From positions 1 to 64,000 of the forward strand of contig JARKQJ010000231.1 of NCBI GenBank assembly GCA_029973955.1: DNA of 64,000 nt, read 5' to 3'. Below are positions 34,557-48,034 of this stretch, one piece after another; the first letter of the stretch is position 1, and each line of letters starts with the position of its first letter. Made by a program: the position numbers and the translations under genes. Origin of the DNA: Paludibaculum sp. GTDB taxonomy: Bacteria > Acidobacteriota > Terriglobia > Bryobacterales > Bryobacteraceae. The notes under the pieces are model-generated. The model had not been told where the DNA came from. It saw only the letters and a program-made list of their open reading frames with translations, and ran no database searches.

Positions 34557-37500
34557 ATGCAGCCAGACGAACTCTATCCCTATATACACGAGTCCCATCC
34601 GAACGGACTGCCCGCCCCCGCCGGACTGTACCATCCGAGCAATGAGCACGACGCATGCGGCATTGGGTTTGTAGTGAACATCGAAGGGAAGCGATCACAC
34701 GACATTATTCAGAAGGGCATTCAGATTCTGTTGAATCTGACGCATCGCGGCGCGTGCGGCTGCGATCCGGAGACGGGGGACGGAGCGGGCGTGCTGATCC
34801 AGATCCCGCACGAGTTCTACGTGAGGGAGATGGCGCGGCTGGGTTTTGCGCTGCCGAATCCGGGGGAGTACGGCTCCGGCCTGGTGTTTCTACCGGTGGA
34901 GAAGCCGCAGCGGTTGCTGTGCGAAGGGATCATCGAGCGGATCATCCGGGAAGAGGGGCTGGAACTGATCGGCTGGCGTGACATGCCGGTGGACATCGAA
35001 GCCATTGGCCGGGTGGCGCGGGCGTCGCAACCATATATAGAGCAGGTGTTCGTGAAGCGCGGGGCGTCGATGGACCAGGACACCCTGGAGCGGAAGCTGT
35101 ATGTGGTGCGGAAGCGGGCGGAGCGGGAGATCGCCTCGTCGGCGGAGATCGAAGAGCACGACAAGAGCTTCTTCTTTATCCCGTCGTTGTCGTCGCGCAC
35201 GATCGTTTACAAGGGGCTGCTGCTGGCTCCGCAGATCCAGAAGTTCTTTGGGGACCTGGCGGACGAGGACAGCAGGAGTGCGCTGTGCATGGTGCACCAG
35301 CGGTTCTCGACCAATACGTTCCCGACCTGGCAGTTGGCGCATCCGTTCCGGTACATCTGCCACAACGGCGAGATCAACACGGTGCGGGGCAACGCTGCGT
35401 GGATGGCGGCGCGGCAACCGATCTTGGAGTCGCCGCTGTTTGGGCAGGACATCCGGAAGCTGATGCCGGTGATACAACCGCATGGTTCGGACTCGGCGAA
35501 TCTGGACAACGTGGTGGAGCTTCTGACGCTGGCGGGGCGCTCGCTGCCGCACGTGATGGCGATGCTGATTCCGGAGGCGTGGGACGCGGATGCGACGATG
35601 CACCCGGACAAGCGCGCCTTCTATGAGTACCATGCATCGCTGATGGAGCCGTGGGACGGCCCGGCGGCAGTGGCGTTCACAGACGGCCGCATGATTGGAG
35701 CGACACTGGACCGCAACGGATTGCGGCCGGCGCGCTACATGGTGACGAAAGACGGGCTGCTGATCATGAGTTCGGAGACCGGCGTTCTGCCGGTGGTGCC
35801 GGAAAACGTGTCGTACAAGGGCCGGCTGCAGCCCGGCAAGATGCTGCTGGTGGACACGGTGGAAGGCCGCATCGTTCCGGACGAAGAGATCAAACGCTCA
35901 CTGTGGGAGCGGCAGCCGTACGGCAAGTGGATCGAAGACCAGCAGATCAAGCTGAAGACGCTGCCGGAGCCGTCCCGAGTACATCAGGCCGACCATGAGA
36001 CGGTGCTGCTGCGGCAGCGGTGCTTCGGGTATACGGAAGAAGAGCTGACCCGGATCCTGCTGCCGATGGCGGAGCACGGGCAGGAGGCGATCGGCTCCAT
36101 GGGCACAGACACGCCGCTGGCGTGTCTTTCGGACAAGCCGCAGACGCTGTTCAACTACTTCAAGCAGCTCTTCGCGCAGGTGACGAACCCGCCGATCGAC
36201 CCGATTCGGGAAGAGCTGGTGATGTCGCTGACGTCGTACCTGGGCACGGAGCGGAACATCCTGGCGGAGACGCCGCAGCACGCGCACACGTTGAAGCTGG
36301 AGCAGCCGATTCTGACGAACCGGGACCTGGAGAAGCTGCGGCGCGTGTCGATGGGAGATTTCCTGGCGACGACGATGCCGATGCTGTACCGCGTGGACGG
36401 CGGGCCGCAGGAGCTGGAACGGGCGCTCTCGGGCCTGTGCAAGCGGGCTTCGCTGGCGATCAAGCAGGGCTACACGGTGCTGATCCTGTCGGACCGGGGC
36501 ATTGACGAAGAGTTGGCGCCGATTCCGTCGCTGCTGGCGCTGTCGGCGGTGCACAACCATCTGGTGAGGGAAGGGACGCGCACGCAGGTGTGTCTGATTC
36601 TGGAATCGGGCGAGCCGCGTGAGGTGATGCACTTCTGCCTGCTGATCGGCTACGGTGCTTCGGCGGTGAATCCATATCTGGCGATCGAGACGCTGGAGAA
36701 CCTGGACCAGCGGGGGCTGCTGCCGAAGGGGCTGACGTTCGACACCGCGTTGAAGAACTTCAAGAAGTCGATCGATAAAGGGCTCTTGAAAGTCTTCTCG
36801 AAGATGGGCATTTCGACGCTACAGTCGTATCGGGGCGCGCAGGTGTTCGAGGCGATCGGGCTGTCGAGGGCGCTGGTGGATAAGTACTTCACGGGCACGG
36901 CGTCGCGGATCGAAGGCATCGGGCTGTCGGTGATCGCGGAGGAAGTCAGGCGCAAGCACGCGTTTGCGTTCACGCCCGTGGCGGACTCCGACACGGAGCT
37001 GGACATCGGCGGCGCGTACCACTACCGGGCGCGCGGCGAGTATCACCTGATCAACCCACTCACGGTTGCCAAGCTGCAGCATGCGGTGCGGGGCAAGAGC
37101 TACGCCAATTACCAGGAGTACGCGGACCACATCAACAAGCAGAGCCGGCAGCTCTGCACGCTGCGCGGGCTGATGGAGTTCCGGTGGGCCGCGGAGCCGC
37201 TGCCGATTGAGGAAGTGGAGCCGGCTTCGGAGATCGTGAAGCGCTTCGCGACGGGCGCGATGAGCTTCGGATCGATCTCGAAGGAGGCGCACGAGACTCT
37301 GGCGATCGCGATGAACAGGATGGGCGCGCGGTCGAATACGGGCGAAGGCGGCGAGGACGAGGAACGGTTTGTGCCGGCGGCGAACGGCGATTCGCGGCGG
37401 AGTGCGGTGAAGCAGGTGGCGTCGGGGCGCTTTGGCGTGACGACGAACTACCTCGTGAACGCCGATGAGCTGCAGATCAAAGTCGCGCAGGGCGCCAAGC

Positions 37501-39173
37501 CGGGCGAAGGCGGGCAGTTGCCGGGGCACAAGGTGGATGAGGTGATTGCGAGGGTGAGGCACTCGACGCCAGGCGTCGGGCTGATTTCGCCGCCGCCGCA
37601 CCATGACATCTACTCGATTGAAGACCTGGCGCAGTTGATCTACGACCTGAAGAACGTCAATCCTTCGGCACGCATCTCGGTGAAGCTGGTGGCGGAGGTA
37701 GGCGTGGGCACGGTGGCGGCGGGCGTGGCGAAGGCGCATGCCGACGTGGTGCTGATTTCGGGTGACAACGGCGGTACGGGCGCGTCGCCGCTGACGTCGA
37801 TCAAGCACGCGGGTTCGCCGTGGGAGTTGGGCCTGGCCGAGACGCAGCAGGTGCTGGTGATGAACGACCTGCGGTCGCGGATCCAGGTGCAGACGGACGG
37901 CAAGCTACAGACCGGCCGGGACGTGGCCATCGCGGCGCTGTTGGGCGCCGAAGAGTTCGGTTTCTCGACGATGCCGCTGATCGCGATGGGCTGCATCATG
38001 ATGCGGAAGTGCCACCTGAATACCTGTCCGGTAGGCATTGCGACGCAGGATCCGGAGCTGCGGAAGAAGTTCAGCGGCTCTCCGGAGGACGTGATCAACT
38101 TCTTCTTCTTCGTGGCGGAGGAGTTGCGGCAGATCATGGCGAAGCTCGGGTTCCGCAAGGTGGAAGAGATGGTGGGCCGCGTGGACAAGCTGGAGATGCG
38201 GCTGGCGATCGACCACTGGAAGGCGCGGGGCATCGATCTGTCGTCGATCCTCTACAATCCGCCGGCTCCGTCGCGCGTGGCGCGGCGCTGCACGACGAAG
38301 CAGGATCACGGCATCGAGCAGGCGCTGGACTTCAAGCTGATCGACTACGCGCAGGAGGCGATTGAAGACGGCCAGCCGGTGTCGTTCAAGCTGGAGATCA
38401 GGAACGTGCACCGGACGGTGGGCGCGATGCTCTCCGGGGCGATTGCGAAGAAGTACGGCTCGAAGGGGCTGCCGGACGATACGATCTCGATTCAGTTCAC
38501 GGGGTCGGCCGGACAGTCGTTCGGGGCGTTTCTGGCGCCGGGCGTTTCGCTGAGTCTGGAGGGCGATGCCAACGACTATGTGGGCAAGGGCCTTTCGGGC
38601 GGCAAGATTGTGGTGTACCCGCCGAAGGCGTCGAGCTTTGTGCCGGAGGACAACATCCTCATCGGCAACGTTGTGCTGTACGGCGCCACGTCGGGCATCG
38701 CGTTCTTCAACGGAATGGCCGGGGAGCGTTTTGCGGTGCGCAACTCCGGCGCGACGGCGGTCGTGGAAGGCGTGGGCGACCACGGCTGCGAGTACATGAC
38801 GAAGGGGCTCGTCGTGGTGCTGGGCAAGACAGGCAAGAACTTCGCGGCCGGCATGTCGGGCGGTATCGCCTACGTGCTGGATGAGACGGGAGAGTTCCGG
38901 AGCCGGCTGTGCAATACGACCAGCGTAGACCTGGATCCGTTTACGGATCCGAAGGACGTGGACCTGGTGCGGGCGTTGATCGAACAGCACCTGGCGGCCA
39001 CGGGTTCGCCGCGCGCGGCCTGGATTCTGAAGAACTGGTACGTGATGCTGCCGCACTTTGTGAAGGTGTTCCCGCACGAATTCAAGCGGGTTGCCGGAGT
39101 GCCGCGGTCGGCGGATATGCCGAGGATCACGCTGACCCGTCCGGTGGTGACGGAGGAGGTGTTCCGTGGTTAG
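34557..39173 (+). CDS. gltB: Glutamate synthase large subunit
   Basis: A 1,538-residue enzyme with the class II glutamine amidotransferase domain first; the catalytic Cys34 is in [12 protein letters not shown] central linking domain, the FMN-binding synthase barrel (about residues 830-1200, [41 protein letters not shown]) and the C-terminal GXGXG helix ([10 protein letters not shown] onward) follow. The [3Fe-4S] ligands are in [15 protein letters not shown]. It makes two glutamates from glutamine and 2-oxoglutarate. The N-terminal 33 residues before Cys34 would be a propeptide that is removed. Its partner gltD follows 50 bases after the stop. Confidence 0.96.
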   Translation: MQPDELYPYIHESHPNGLPAPAGLYHPSNEHDACGIGFVVNIEGKRSHDIIQKGIQILLNLTHRGACGCDPETGDGAGVLIQIPHEFYVREMARLGFALPNPGEYGSGLVFLPVEKPQRLLCEGIIERIIREEGLELIGWRDMPVDIEAIGRVARASQPYIEQVFVKRGASMDQDTLERKLYVVRKRAEREIASSAEIEEHDKSFFFIPSLSSRTIVYKGLLLAPQIQKFFGDLADEDSRSALCMVHQRFSTNTFPTWQLAHPFRYICHNGEINTVRGNAAWMAARQPILESPLFGQDIRKLMPVIQPHGSDSANLDNVVELLTLAGRSLPHVMAMLIPEAWDADATMHPDKRAFYEYHASLMEPWDGPAAVAFTDGRMIGATLDRNGLRPARYMVTKDGLLIMSSETGVLPVVPENVSYKGRLQPGKMLLVDTVEGRIVPDEEIKRSLWERQPYGKWIEDQQIKLKTLPEPSRVHQADHETVLLRQRCFGYTEEELTRILLPMAEHGQEAIGSMGTDTPLACLSDKPQTLFNYFKQLFAQVTNPPIDPIREELVMSLTSYLGTERNILAETPQHAHTLKLEQPILTNRDLEKLRRVSMGDFLATTMPMLYRVDGGPQELERALSGLCKRASLAIKQGYTVLILSDRGIDEELAPIPSLLALSAVHNHLVREGTRTQVCLILESGEPREVMHFCLLIGYGASAVNPYLAIETLENLDQRGLLPKGLTFDTALKNFKKSIDKGLLKVFSKMGISTLQSYRGAQVFEAIGLSRALVDKYFTGTASRIEGIGLSVIAEEVRRKHAFAFTPVADSDTELDIGGAYHYRARGEYHLINPLTVAKLQHAVRGKSYANYQEYADHINKQSRQLCTLRGLMEFRWAAEPLPIEEVEPASEIVKRFATGAMSFGSISKEAHETLAIAMNRMGARSNTGEGGEDEERFVPAANGDSRRSAVKQVASGRFGVTTNYLVNADELQIKVAQGAKPGEGGQLPGHKVDEVIARVRHSTPGVGLISPPPHHDIYSIEDLAQLIYDLKNVNPSARISVKLVAEVGVGTVAAGVAKAHADVVLISGDNGGTGASPLTSIKHAGSPWELGLAETQQVLVMNDLRSRIQVQTDGKLQTGRDVAIAALLGAEEFGFSTMPLIAMGCIMMRKCHLNTCPVGIATQDPELRKKFSGSPEDVINFFFFVAEELRQIMAKLGFRKVEEMVGRVDKLEMRLAIDHWKARGIDLSSILYNPPAPSRVARRCTTKQDHGIEQALDFKLIDYAQEAIEDGQPVSFKLEIRNVHRTVGAMLSGAIAKKYGSKGLPDDTISIQFTGSAGQSFGAFLAPGVSLSLEGDANDYVGKGLSGGKIVVYPPKASSFVPEDNILIGNVVLYGATSGIAFFNGMAGERFAVRNSGATAVVEGVGDHGCEYMTKGLVVVLGKTGKNFAAGMSGGIAYVLDETGEFRSRLCNTTSVDLDPFTDPKDVDLVRALIEQHLAATGSPRAAWILKNWYVMLPHFVKVFPHEFKRVAGVPRSADMPRITLTRPVVTEEVFRG

Positions 39174-39223
39174 GCGAGAGTTGTGCAAAGTTGGCACGAA
39201 AAACAGATCCTGGGAGGCTCCTC

Positions 39224-40630
39224 GTGGGTAAAGTCACCGGTTTCATGGAATTTCAGCGCGAAACGATTGGCCGGCGTCCGGTGGCGGAGCGCGTCAACGA
39301 CTGGTTTGAGGTCTATCAGCCGCTGGCGGAAGAGCGCGTCACGCCGCAGGGCGCGCGGTGCATGGACTGCGGGATCCCTTTCTGCCACACAGGATGTCCG
39401 CTGAACAACCTGATTCCGGACTGGAACGATCTGGTCTACCGGGGCCGCTGGCAGACCGCGATTCGCGACCTGCACGCGACGAACAATTTCCCGGAGTTCA
39501 CCTCGCGCATCTGCCCGGCTCCGTGCGAGGCGGCGTGCGTACTGGGGATCAATGAGCCGCCTGTGGCGATCAAGACGATCGAGCGCTCGATCATCGACCA
39601 TGCCTGGTCAGAGGGCTGGATCCGGCCGGAGCCTCCGGCAGAGCGTTCGGGGAAGAAGGTGGCGGTGGTCGGCTCGGGGCCGGCCGGGCTGGCAGCGGCG
39701 CAGCAACTGGCGCGCATGGGCCATTTGGTGACGGTATTTGAGAAGGCGGACCGGGTGGGCGGACTGCTGCGCTACGGCATCCCGGACTTCAAGATGGAGA
39801 AGCACCACATCGACCGGCGCATGGAGCAGATGGAAGCCGAGGGTGTGACGTTCCGCACGAACGCGCATGTTGGGGTGAACGTCCCGGTGACAGAGCTGCG
39901 CAAAGAGTTCCATGCGATCCTGCTGGCCGGCGGTGCGGAACAGCCGCGCGACCTGCCGGCGCCGGGGCGGCACTTGAAAGGCATCTACTTCGCGATGGAG
40001 TACCTGCCGCAGAACAACAAGCGCAACGCGGGCGATACGATTCCCGAAGAGCTTTGGATTTCGGCGGCGGGCAAGAAGGTGATCATTATTGGAGGCGGCG
40101 ACACTGGGGCGGATTGCCTGGGGACGTCGCACCGGCACAAAGCGGCGTCGATCCGGCAATTCGAGATCATGCCGCAGCCTCCGGCGGAACGGGCGGGTTC
40201 GACGCCCTGGCCGCTGTGGCCGCTGATGCTGCGCACGGAGACGTCGCACGAAGAGGGCGGCGAGCGCCACTGGGGCATTCTGACGACCGAGTTCATCGGG
40301 GACGCCCAAGGCAATCTGAAGGGCCTGAAGACCGTGAAAGTGAGTGCGCCGCCGAAGTTCGAGCCGATTGCGGGGACGGAGGAGACGTTTGAAGCGGACC
40401 TGGTGTTCCTGGCGATGGGATTCACGGGTCCGGTGAAGAACGGGATGATCGAACAACTGGGCGTGGATCTGGACCAGCGCGGAAACGTGAAGTCGGACGA
40501 GAACTACATGTCGTCGCTGCCGGGTGTGTTCGCGGCGGGAGACATGCGCCGCGGACAGTCGCTGGTGGTTTGGGCGATTGCCGAAGGCCGGAAGGCGGCT
40601 ACGGCGATCCACAACTACCTGAAGCAGTAA
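39224..40630 (+). CDS. gltD: Glutamate synthase small subunit
   Basis: A 468-residue NAD(P)H-dependent FAD protein. The GTG at 39224 is chosen because GGGAGG lies 6 bases upstream and the product begins [14 protein letters not shown], the usual N-terminus of GltD; a longer frame without support runs upstream. The two low-potential [4Fe-4S] ligand sets are in [18 protein letters not shown] and [14 protein letters not shown]. The FAD motif is [19 protein letters not shown], and the NAD(P)H motif is [18 protein letters not shown]. It passes electrons to GltB. Confidence 0.96.
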   Translation: MGKVTGFMEFQRETIGRRPVAERVNDWFEVYQPLAEERVTPQGARCMDCGIPFCHTGCPLNNLIPDWNDLVYRGRWQTAIRDLHATNNFPEFTSRICPAPCEAACVLGINEPPVAIKTIERSIIDHAWSEGWIRPEPPAERSGKKVAVVGSGPAGLAAAQQLARMGHLVTVFEKADRVGGLLRYGIPDFKMEKHHIDRRMEQMEAEGVTFRTNAHVGVNVPVTELRKEFHAILLAGGAEQPRDLPAPGRHLKGIYFAMEYLPQNNKRNAGDTIPEELWISAAGKKVIIIGGGDTGADCLGTSHRHKAASIRQFEIMPQPPAERAGSTPWPLWPLMLRTETSHEEGGERHWGILTTEFIGDAQGNLKGLKTVKVSAPPKFEPIAGTEETFEADLVFLAMGFTGPVKNGMIEQLGVDLDQRGNVKSDENYMSSLPGVFAAGDMRRGQSLVVWAIAEGRKAATAIHNYLKQ

Positions 40631-40662
40631 GCGCGGCGGCACGAACCGCCGGCGGATTCGAG

Positions 40663-40697
40663 AGGGTGCAGCGCGCGGAGCGTTGCACCCTTTCTGT

Positions 40698-40698
<1 letters not shown>
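40663..40698 (+). terminator. Rho-independent terminator after gltD
   Basis: AGGGTGCA and TGCACCCT pair with an inner CGC/GCG extension, followed by TTCTGTTT. It begins 32 bases after the gltD stop and touches the stop of the convergent gene. Confidence 0.8.
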
Positions 40699-43034
<2,336 letters not shown>

Positions 43035-43130
43035 TGCGATGAGAACTGCCGGAGCACCGGCGCGCGGATTGGCGCCGCTCACATAGTTAGTTGGTTTGGA
43101 TCGGCTGAGCTCTCATGGGAAAGGGCGGCC

Positions 43131-44492
43131 TCAGAGCGATTCGATCAGTTGCCGGAGTTGGGTGCCGCGCGCGGTCCAGCGGGATTCGGCGGCCTGGCGG
43201 CGGCGGGCCTGCTCGAGGGCGGGATCGTCTTCCGCGAGCGCGGCCTGCAGTGAGGCGAGGAAGGACTGGGGGCTGCCGGCGCAATAGGAGAGCGGGCGAT
43301 GGTCGGGATGATCGGGTTCCCAGGTAGTGATGACCGGGAGGCCGAAGTGGAAGTACTCGTAGATCTTGATCGGATCGGTGTAGTGGATCAGGCCGCTGCG
43401 GCGGAAAGGGATGACGGCGGCGCGCAAACTGCTTAAAAAATCAGGGAGTTGGGCGTGCGGCATCTCACCGGTGAATTCGACATTTTCGAGACCGCTGAAG
43501 CGATCCCGGAGTGAGGGCGGCGCGGCGCCCGCCAGGCGGAAGCGAACGCCGGGCAGGGCCTGCGCCGCGCCGGCGAGGAGATCGGCGTCGAACCAATCTT
43601 CACAGGCGCCGACGTAGCCGACGATGGGATCCGCCGGACGCGGGCCAAAGCTTTCGGGCCAGTTGGGGGCACCGTTTCTGATGAGGGCGGATCTGGTGCC
43701 GGGCGCGGAGAGGTGGGGTTCAAACTGGTCGCGCAGGCGCTGGGAGGAGAAGATGACTGCATCGGCGGCAGCCATCGAGGAGGTCTCGGCCTGGGCGATT
43801 TCGGGCGCCATGTTGCTGAAGCCGGGGAGCCAGTCGTGGCAGTCGTAGATATACCGGAGCGGCATCAGGTGGCGCAGTTTCTCCGCACTGGCAGACCAGG
43901 TGGGGAGGCTGACGACGGCCACCGCGCGGGAAGAGCCGGCACGAGTGAGGGCGGCGTGCACGGCAGCGGCGACTTCGTTCGATTCGTCCTGCTCCAGCAG
44001 CCGGTGGTGAAAGACGGGCTCGCTGGGCAATGCCGCATGGATCTCAAAGACTCCTCGCTGCAAGCGGGCCAGGCGGTGATGGCGCCCGCCGGCGGGCAGT
44101 TCCTCGTATTGGCGGCCAAGGTTCGGATTGACGAGGAAGCAGCGGAATCCCTGGCCGGCGAAGGCTTGGGCGAGTTGCTGTGTGCGCTGGGTGCGGACGT
44201 GCCAGTCCGTCATCGGAAAGAACACCAGATCGGGCTTGCCGGGCTCCTGTTCTTCGAGGCGAATCCTGTGTTCGCCTCCCAGTTCCTCAAAGGGATAGTG
44301 CCAGCAATGTTCGAAGGCAAGCGGGCGCGCGCCTTCCACGAGGCGGAAATAGATCAGGCGCAAGTAGTAGGGCCGCAGCCACTCCATCACGCGGCTGCCG
44401 ACAGTCTGCCCTTTGCTTTCTCCCATAGTTGGCCAGAGTCCGTCCGGCCGATCGGACCGGATAGAGAGGACATCCCCATGATCATACGTCAT
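43131..44492 (-). CDS. GT-B-type glycosyltransferase (group 1-like)
   Basis: A roughly 453-residue protein from the MTYDHG start; the upstream part of the open frame overlaps the divergent gene and is not used. The N-terminal half has a Rossmann-like domain with DLVFFPMTDWHVRTQRTQQL. The C-terminal half has VGYVGACEDWFDADLLAGAA and IHYTDPIKIYEYFHFGLPVI, the donor-binding segment of group 1 glycosyltransferases. It would transfer a sugar from a nucleotide donor onto a cell-surface glycan. It is divergent from an rfbD-like gene, which supplies dTDP-rhamnose, so rhamnosyl transfer is plausible. Confidence 0.8.
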   Translation of the reverse strand: MTYDHGDVLSIRSDRPDGLWPTMGESKGQTVGSRVMEWLRPYYLRLIYFRLVEGARPLAFEHCWHYPFEELGGEHRIRLEEQEPGKPDLVFFPMTDWHVRTQRTQQLAQAFAGQGFRCFLVNPNLGRQYEELPAGGRHHRLARLQRGVFEIHAALPSEPVFHHRLLEQDESNEVAAAVHAALTRAGSSRAVAVVSLPTWSASAEKLRHLMPLRYIYDCHDWLPGFSNMAPEIAQAETSSMAAADAVIFSSQRLRDQFEPHLSAPGTRSALIRNGAPNWPESFGPRPADPIVGYVGACEDWFDADLLAGAAQALPGVRFRLAGAAPPSLRDRFSGLENVEFTGEMPHAQLPDFLSSLRAAVIPFRRSGLIHYTDPIKIYEYFHFGLPVITTWEPDHPDHRPLSYCAGSPQSFLASLQAALAEDDPALEQARRRQAAESRWTARGTQLRQLIESL

Positions 44493-44553
44493 CGGTTCGC
44501 CGGAGCATCCCCGGGGAGGGGGCGCGGCGTGCGATGCTGGCTCAGAGGTATCC

Positions 44554-45423
44554 GTGCCACGCGTTCTTCTCACTGGCCATCTTGGCCAACTCGCCACCGA
44601 TTTTAAGTCCTTTCTCCCGTCGTCCGAACTCGTGCTGACTGAGCTGGAGGACCTCGACCTGTCCCACCGCGATGAGGTGCTGTCTTTCGTCTCATCCGTT
44701 CAGCCCGAACTGATTGTGAACTGCGCGGCCTACAACCGTGTAGACGAAGCTGAGAGCCGGCCGGAAGCAGCTTTCGCGGCAAATGCCTTCGGGCCGCGCA
44801 ATCTGGCGCTGGCGGCAGAGGCGGTGGGCGCCACGCTGGTCCACTTCTCAACCGACTACGTCTTCGACGGCCCCCAGCGGCGGCCCTATGTAGAGGGGGA
44901 TCTGCCATGTCCTCGTTCTGTCTATGGGGCGTCGAAGGTGGCCGGAGAGTTGTTGGTACGGGCTTCGTGTTCAAAATTCTTCATTTTCCGGGTGTGCGGA
45001 CTCTACGGCTATGCCGGGAGCCGGGACAAGGGCTCCAACTTTGTCGAGACGATGCTTGGGTTGGGGGGGCAGGGCAAGGCGCTGAAGGTGGTGGACGACC
45101 AATTCCTGACGCCGACGCCCACGTTGGACATCGTGGAGGCGGTGCTGCCGGTGATCGAGTCGAAGAAGTACGGTTTGTACCACTTGACGTCGGAAGGGGC
45201 GTGCAGTTGGTATGAGTTTGCGCGGGCGATCTTTGAGGAGGCAGGGTTGGAAGTTGAGCTAAATCCAGTGTCTTCAGGGTATTACAAGACGGCGGCGCCG
45301 CGGCCGGCGTACTCTGTGCTGGAGAACGGGGCGTTGAAAGCGGGTGGATTTCCGGATCTGCCGCACTGGCGGGAGGGGTTGCGGCGGTACGTGCGGGGCC
45401 GTGCTGAGCACGGACGAGGCTAA
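44554..45423 (+). CDS. rfbD: dTDP-4-dehydrorhamnose reductase-like protein
   Basis: A 289-residue short-chain dehydrogenase of the RmlD family, starting at GTG 44554. The NADPH motif is LTGHLGQLA, the active-site pair is YGASKVAGE (Tyr-x3-Lys, about residues 126-130), and FSTDYVFDG is a highly typical block. It reduces dTDP-4-keto-L-rhamnose to dTDP-L-rhamnose. The other rml genes are not in the window. The gene ends with a clear terminator. A related sugar-nucleotide reductase cannot be excluded. Confidence 0.85.
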   Translation: MPRVLLTGHLGQLATDFKSFLPSSELVLTELEDLDLSHRDEVLSFVSSVQPELIVNCAAYNRVDEAESRPEAAFAANAFGPRNLALAAEAVGATLVHFSTDYVFDGPQRRPYVEGDLPCPRSVYGASKVAGELLVRASCSKFFIFRVCGLYGYAGSRDKGSNFVETMLGLGGQGKALKVVDDQFLTPTPTLDIVEAVLPVIESKKYGLYHLTSEGACSWYEFARAIFEEAGLEVELNPVSSGYYKTAAPRPAYSVLENGALKAGGFPDLPHWREGLRRYVRGRAEHGRG

Positions 45424-45552
45424 AAAAAATCAGAAAAATGTTCCAGCCTCTTCCCAAACGAGTGAAAGCTTGCTATATTTAAAGCTCCACCACCCGCCAG
45501 GAGCGGGAGGGACTTTCCCCCATCCGCCCCCCTCCCGCTCCCCCAAGAAAAC

Positions 45553-45575
45553 GGCCCCGGAAACGGGGCCTTTTT
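45553..45575 (+). terminator. Rho-independent terminator after the rfbD-like gene
   Basis: GGCCCCG / CGGGGCC stem with a GAAA tetraloop followed by TTTTT. The T-run and loop are classical. It is about 130 bases after the stop codon. Confidence 0.85.
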
Positions 45576-45602
45576 CGTTGTGGCGAAGACATAGGGATTC
45601 CC

Positions 45603-45629
45603 TTGACACCTGCCTATCAGTGGTATGCT
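45603..45629 (+). promoter_or_regulatory. Promoter of the peptidoglycan-binding / ald operon
   Basis: TTGACA (45603-45608), a 15-base spacer and TATGCT (45624-45629). The GTG start codon of the first gene is at 45637, only seven bases after the -10 box, so the transcript may be leaderless. Confidence 0.55.
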
Positions 45630-45636
45630 GTGAATC

Positions 45637-46125
45637 GTGAAGCTGCTCCGCCTGCTGTTCGTTCCTTTAGTGCTGCTTCTGGTTTATAGTCCCGCGCTTC
45701 GTTCCTCGTCCGCGCAATCCTCACAGAAGAAGGCCACTTCCAGCGGCAAGACAGCCGCCAAGGGGGGCACGTCGAAGACTGCGCCCAAGAACTCGGCATC
45801 CCGCAAGGGTACGGCGAAGTCCTCAAAGTCGAAAGCCGCCGCAAGCCGGGCGCCGCAGACCCAGCGGCAGCCCGACGAGCAGAGGATCCGGGAGATCCAG
45901 TCGGCGCTGACGGCCAAAGGGTATCCAGTGGAGACCAATGGCGTATGGGGTCCAGAGTCCGTGGAAGCGCTGAAGAAGTTCCAGGAAGACCAGAACATCA
46001 ACAATCTCAGCGGCAAAGGCAAGCTCGACTCGTTGACACTGATCGCCCTAGGCCTGGGTCCGCAGCGCGAAGGCGCGCCTGAATCCGCCCAACCCCCAGC
46101 GGCGACGGAAGGAAAACAACAATGA
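45637..46125 (+). CDS. Exported peptidoglycan-binding protein
   Basis: A 162-residue protein with an N-terminal signal or anchor ([18 protein letters not shown]), a Lys/Ser/Ala-rich low-complexity linker (residues 29-75) and a PG_binding_1 domain (residues 82-140: [29 protein letters not shown]). It starts at a GTG just after the -10 box. The stop overlaps the ald ATG (ATGA). It probably binds the cell wall. Why it is coupled to alanine dehydrogenase is unclear; both relate to D/L-alanine and wall metabolism. Confidence 0.8.
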   Translation: MKLLRLLFVPLVLLLVYSPALRSSSAQSSQKKATSSGKTAAKGGTSKTAPKNSASRKGTAKSSKSKAAASRAPQTQRQPDEQRIREIQSALTAKGYPVETNGVWGPESVEALKKFQEDQNINNLSGKGKLDSLTLIALGLGPQREGAPESAQPPAATEGKQQ

Positions 46126-47234
46126 TTATCGGCGTACCACGCGAAGTCAAAGACCACGAATCCAGGGTCGCACTCGTACCCCACGGCGTAACCGCGCTGG
46201 TGGAGGCGGGCCATCAAGTTGTTGTGCAAACCCGTGCCGGGAGCCTGAGTTCCATCACGGACGAAGAGTATCTGGAAGCGGGCGCGCGCGTCGTGCCGAC
46301 GGCGGCCGACGTATGGAGTGCGGCCGACATCATCGCCAAGGTGAAGGAGCCGCAAGCATCGGAATACGGTTTCTTCCGGGATGGGCTGACGCTGTTCACC
46401 TATCTGCACCTGGCGCCGCTGCCGGAGTTGACGCAGAAGTTGATGGAAACGAAGGTGACGGGGATCGCGTACGAGACGATCCAGGAGAAGGACGGATCGC
46501 TACCGCTGCTGACGCCGATGAGCGAGGTGGCGGGCCGGATGGCGGTGCAGGTGGGTGCGCAGTATCTGGAAGCGCCGAACGGCGGTCGGGGTGTGTTGCT
46601 GGGCGGGATTCCGGGTGTGGCGCCCGCGAACGTGGTGGTGTTGGGCGGCGGCATCGTGGGTCACAACGCGGCCAAGATGGCGCACGGGTTGGGGGCGAAT
46701 GTCACGATTATCGACAAGAACCTGAACCGGTTGCGCGAGTTGGACGACATCTACAACGGCGGTGTGATCACGCTGTCGTCGAACGACTGGACGCTGCGCG
46801 AGTCTTTGAAGCAGGCGGACCTGGTGATTGGCGCGGTGCTGATTCCGGGCGCGTCGGCGCCGAAGGTGGTGCGGCGGGACATGATTCCGCTGATGAAGCG
46901 CGGTTCGGTGATCGTGGACGTGGCGATCGACCAGGGCGGCTGCTGCGAGACGTCGCACGCGACGACGCACACGGATCCGATTTACTACGTGGACAACGTG
47001 CTGCACTACTGCGTGTCGAACATGCCGGCCGCGGTGCCGCACACGTCGACCTACGGGTTGAACAACGCGACGTTCCCCTTCCTGATGCAGTTGGCGAACA
47101 AAGGGCCGCACGCCGCCATCGCGGCCAATCCGGCGCTGGCGCTGGGCGTGAACACGTACAAGGGCAAGTGCACCTATCCGGCGGTGGCTGCTTCGCAGAA
47201 TATTGAGTGCACGGAACTCTCCACTTTACTCTAA
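46122..47234 (+). CDS. ald: Alanine dehydrogenase
   Basis: A 370-residue enzyme. [20 protein letters not shown] is the canonical N-terminus, Lys75 (IAKVKEPQ) and His96 (TYLHLAPL) are the catalytic residues of the family, and [20 protein letters not shown] is the NAD-binding motif. It interconverts L-alanine and pyruvate plus ammonia with NAD. It is the middle gene of a three-gene operon: ATGA overlap upstream and a one-base overlap (TAATG) downstream. Confidence 0.96.
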   Translation: MIIGVPREVKDHESRVALVPHGVTALVEAGHQVVVQTRAGSLSSITDEEYLEAGARVVPTAADVWSAADIIAKVKEPQASEYGFFRDGLTLFTYLHLAPLPELTQKLMETKVTGIAYETIQEKDGSLPLLTPMSEVAGRMAVQVGAQYLEAPNGGRGVLLGGIPGVAPANVVVLGGGIVGHNAAKMAHGLGANVTIIDKNLNRLRELDDIYNGGVITLSSNDWTLRESLKQADLVIGAVLIPGASAPKVVRRDMIPLMKRGSVIVDVAIDQGGCCETSHATTHTDPIYYVDNVLHYCVSNMPAAVPHTSTYGLNNATFPFLMQLANKGPHAAIAANPALALGVNTYKGKCTYPAVAASQNIECTELSTLL

Positions 47235-48031
47235 TGTCTGAATCCAACTTTCCGGTGCTGGCCCGTCTTCGCGCGGGCCAGCCTGTTTTCGGCGCCACCA
47301 TCACGACGCCCTCGGTGGAAGCGGCGGCGCAACTGGCATCGCTGGGCTTCCACTTCATCTGGGTGGAGATGGAGCACTCGCCCGTGACGCTGGAGACGCT
47401 GCGGCTGATCACACTGGCGGCCAAGGGGCGGCCGGCGCAGGTGTTCGCGCGAGTCCCGGTGAACGATTTGTGGACGGCGAAGCGCGTGCTGGACCAGGGA
47501 GTGAGCGGGGTGATCTTTCCGTTCACGACGACGCCGGAGCTGGCGGCGCGGGCGGCGGCGGCGACGCACTATCCACCCGTGGGCAAGCGCGGCTGCGGGG
47601 CGGGCGCGGCGACCCGGACCTGGCCCGAGGCGGGGAACTACTACGACTCGGCGGATGCGAGTGTCCTGACGGTGTGCGTGGTGGAAGAGGCGGCGGCGGT
47701 GGAGCGGATTGACGAGATTGCAGCGACGCCGGGCGTGGACGTGATCTTCATCGGGTCGTGGGATCTGTCGTTCTCGATGGGCTTCCGCGGGCGGCAGGAC
47801 GAACCGGAGCTGCTGCGGGCGATTGAGAAGATCCGGGATGCCGCGTTACGCCACAAGAAGTTTCTAGGGCGTCCGGCGGCCACTCCGGAACTGGTGCGGG
47901 CGTACATGGAGCAGGGCTTCCTGTTCTTCCAATGCCCGACGGAAGTGGATCTGATGGCGCGCGGGGCGCAGGCGATGCTGGAGCCGCTGGGGATCCAGGG
48001 CGTGCCGCGGGACGAACGGTCGTTCGACTAG
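47234..48031 (+). CDS. HpcH/HpaI-family aldolase
   Basis: A 265-residue TIM-barrel protein. The N-terminal FPVLARLRAGQPVFGATITT and WVEMEHSP (metal-binding Glu region) match class II 2-keto-3-deoxy-acid aldolases. FIGSWDLSFSMGFRG is the usual FIGPxDLSxSMG loop with the Gly-Pro replaced by Gly-Ser-Trp, which may alter the active-site rim. The reaction is likely cleavage to pyruvate plus an aldehyde. Coupling to ald fits: the pyruvate produced can be aminated to alanine. Confidence 0.87.
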   Translation: MSESNFPVLARLRAGQPVFGATITTPSVEAAAQLASLGFHFIWVEMEHSPVTLETLRLITLAAKGRPAQVFARVPVNDLWTAKRVLDQGVSGVIFPFTTTPELAARAAAATHYPPVGKRGCGAGAATRTWPEAGNYYDSADASVLTVCVVEEAAAVERIDEIAATPGVDVIFIGSWDLSFSMGFRGRQDEPELLRAIEKIRDAALRHKKFLGRPAATPELVRAYMEQGFLFFQCPTEVDLMARGAQAMLEPLGIQGVPRDERSFD

Positions 48032-48034
48032 CCG

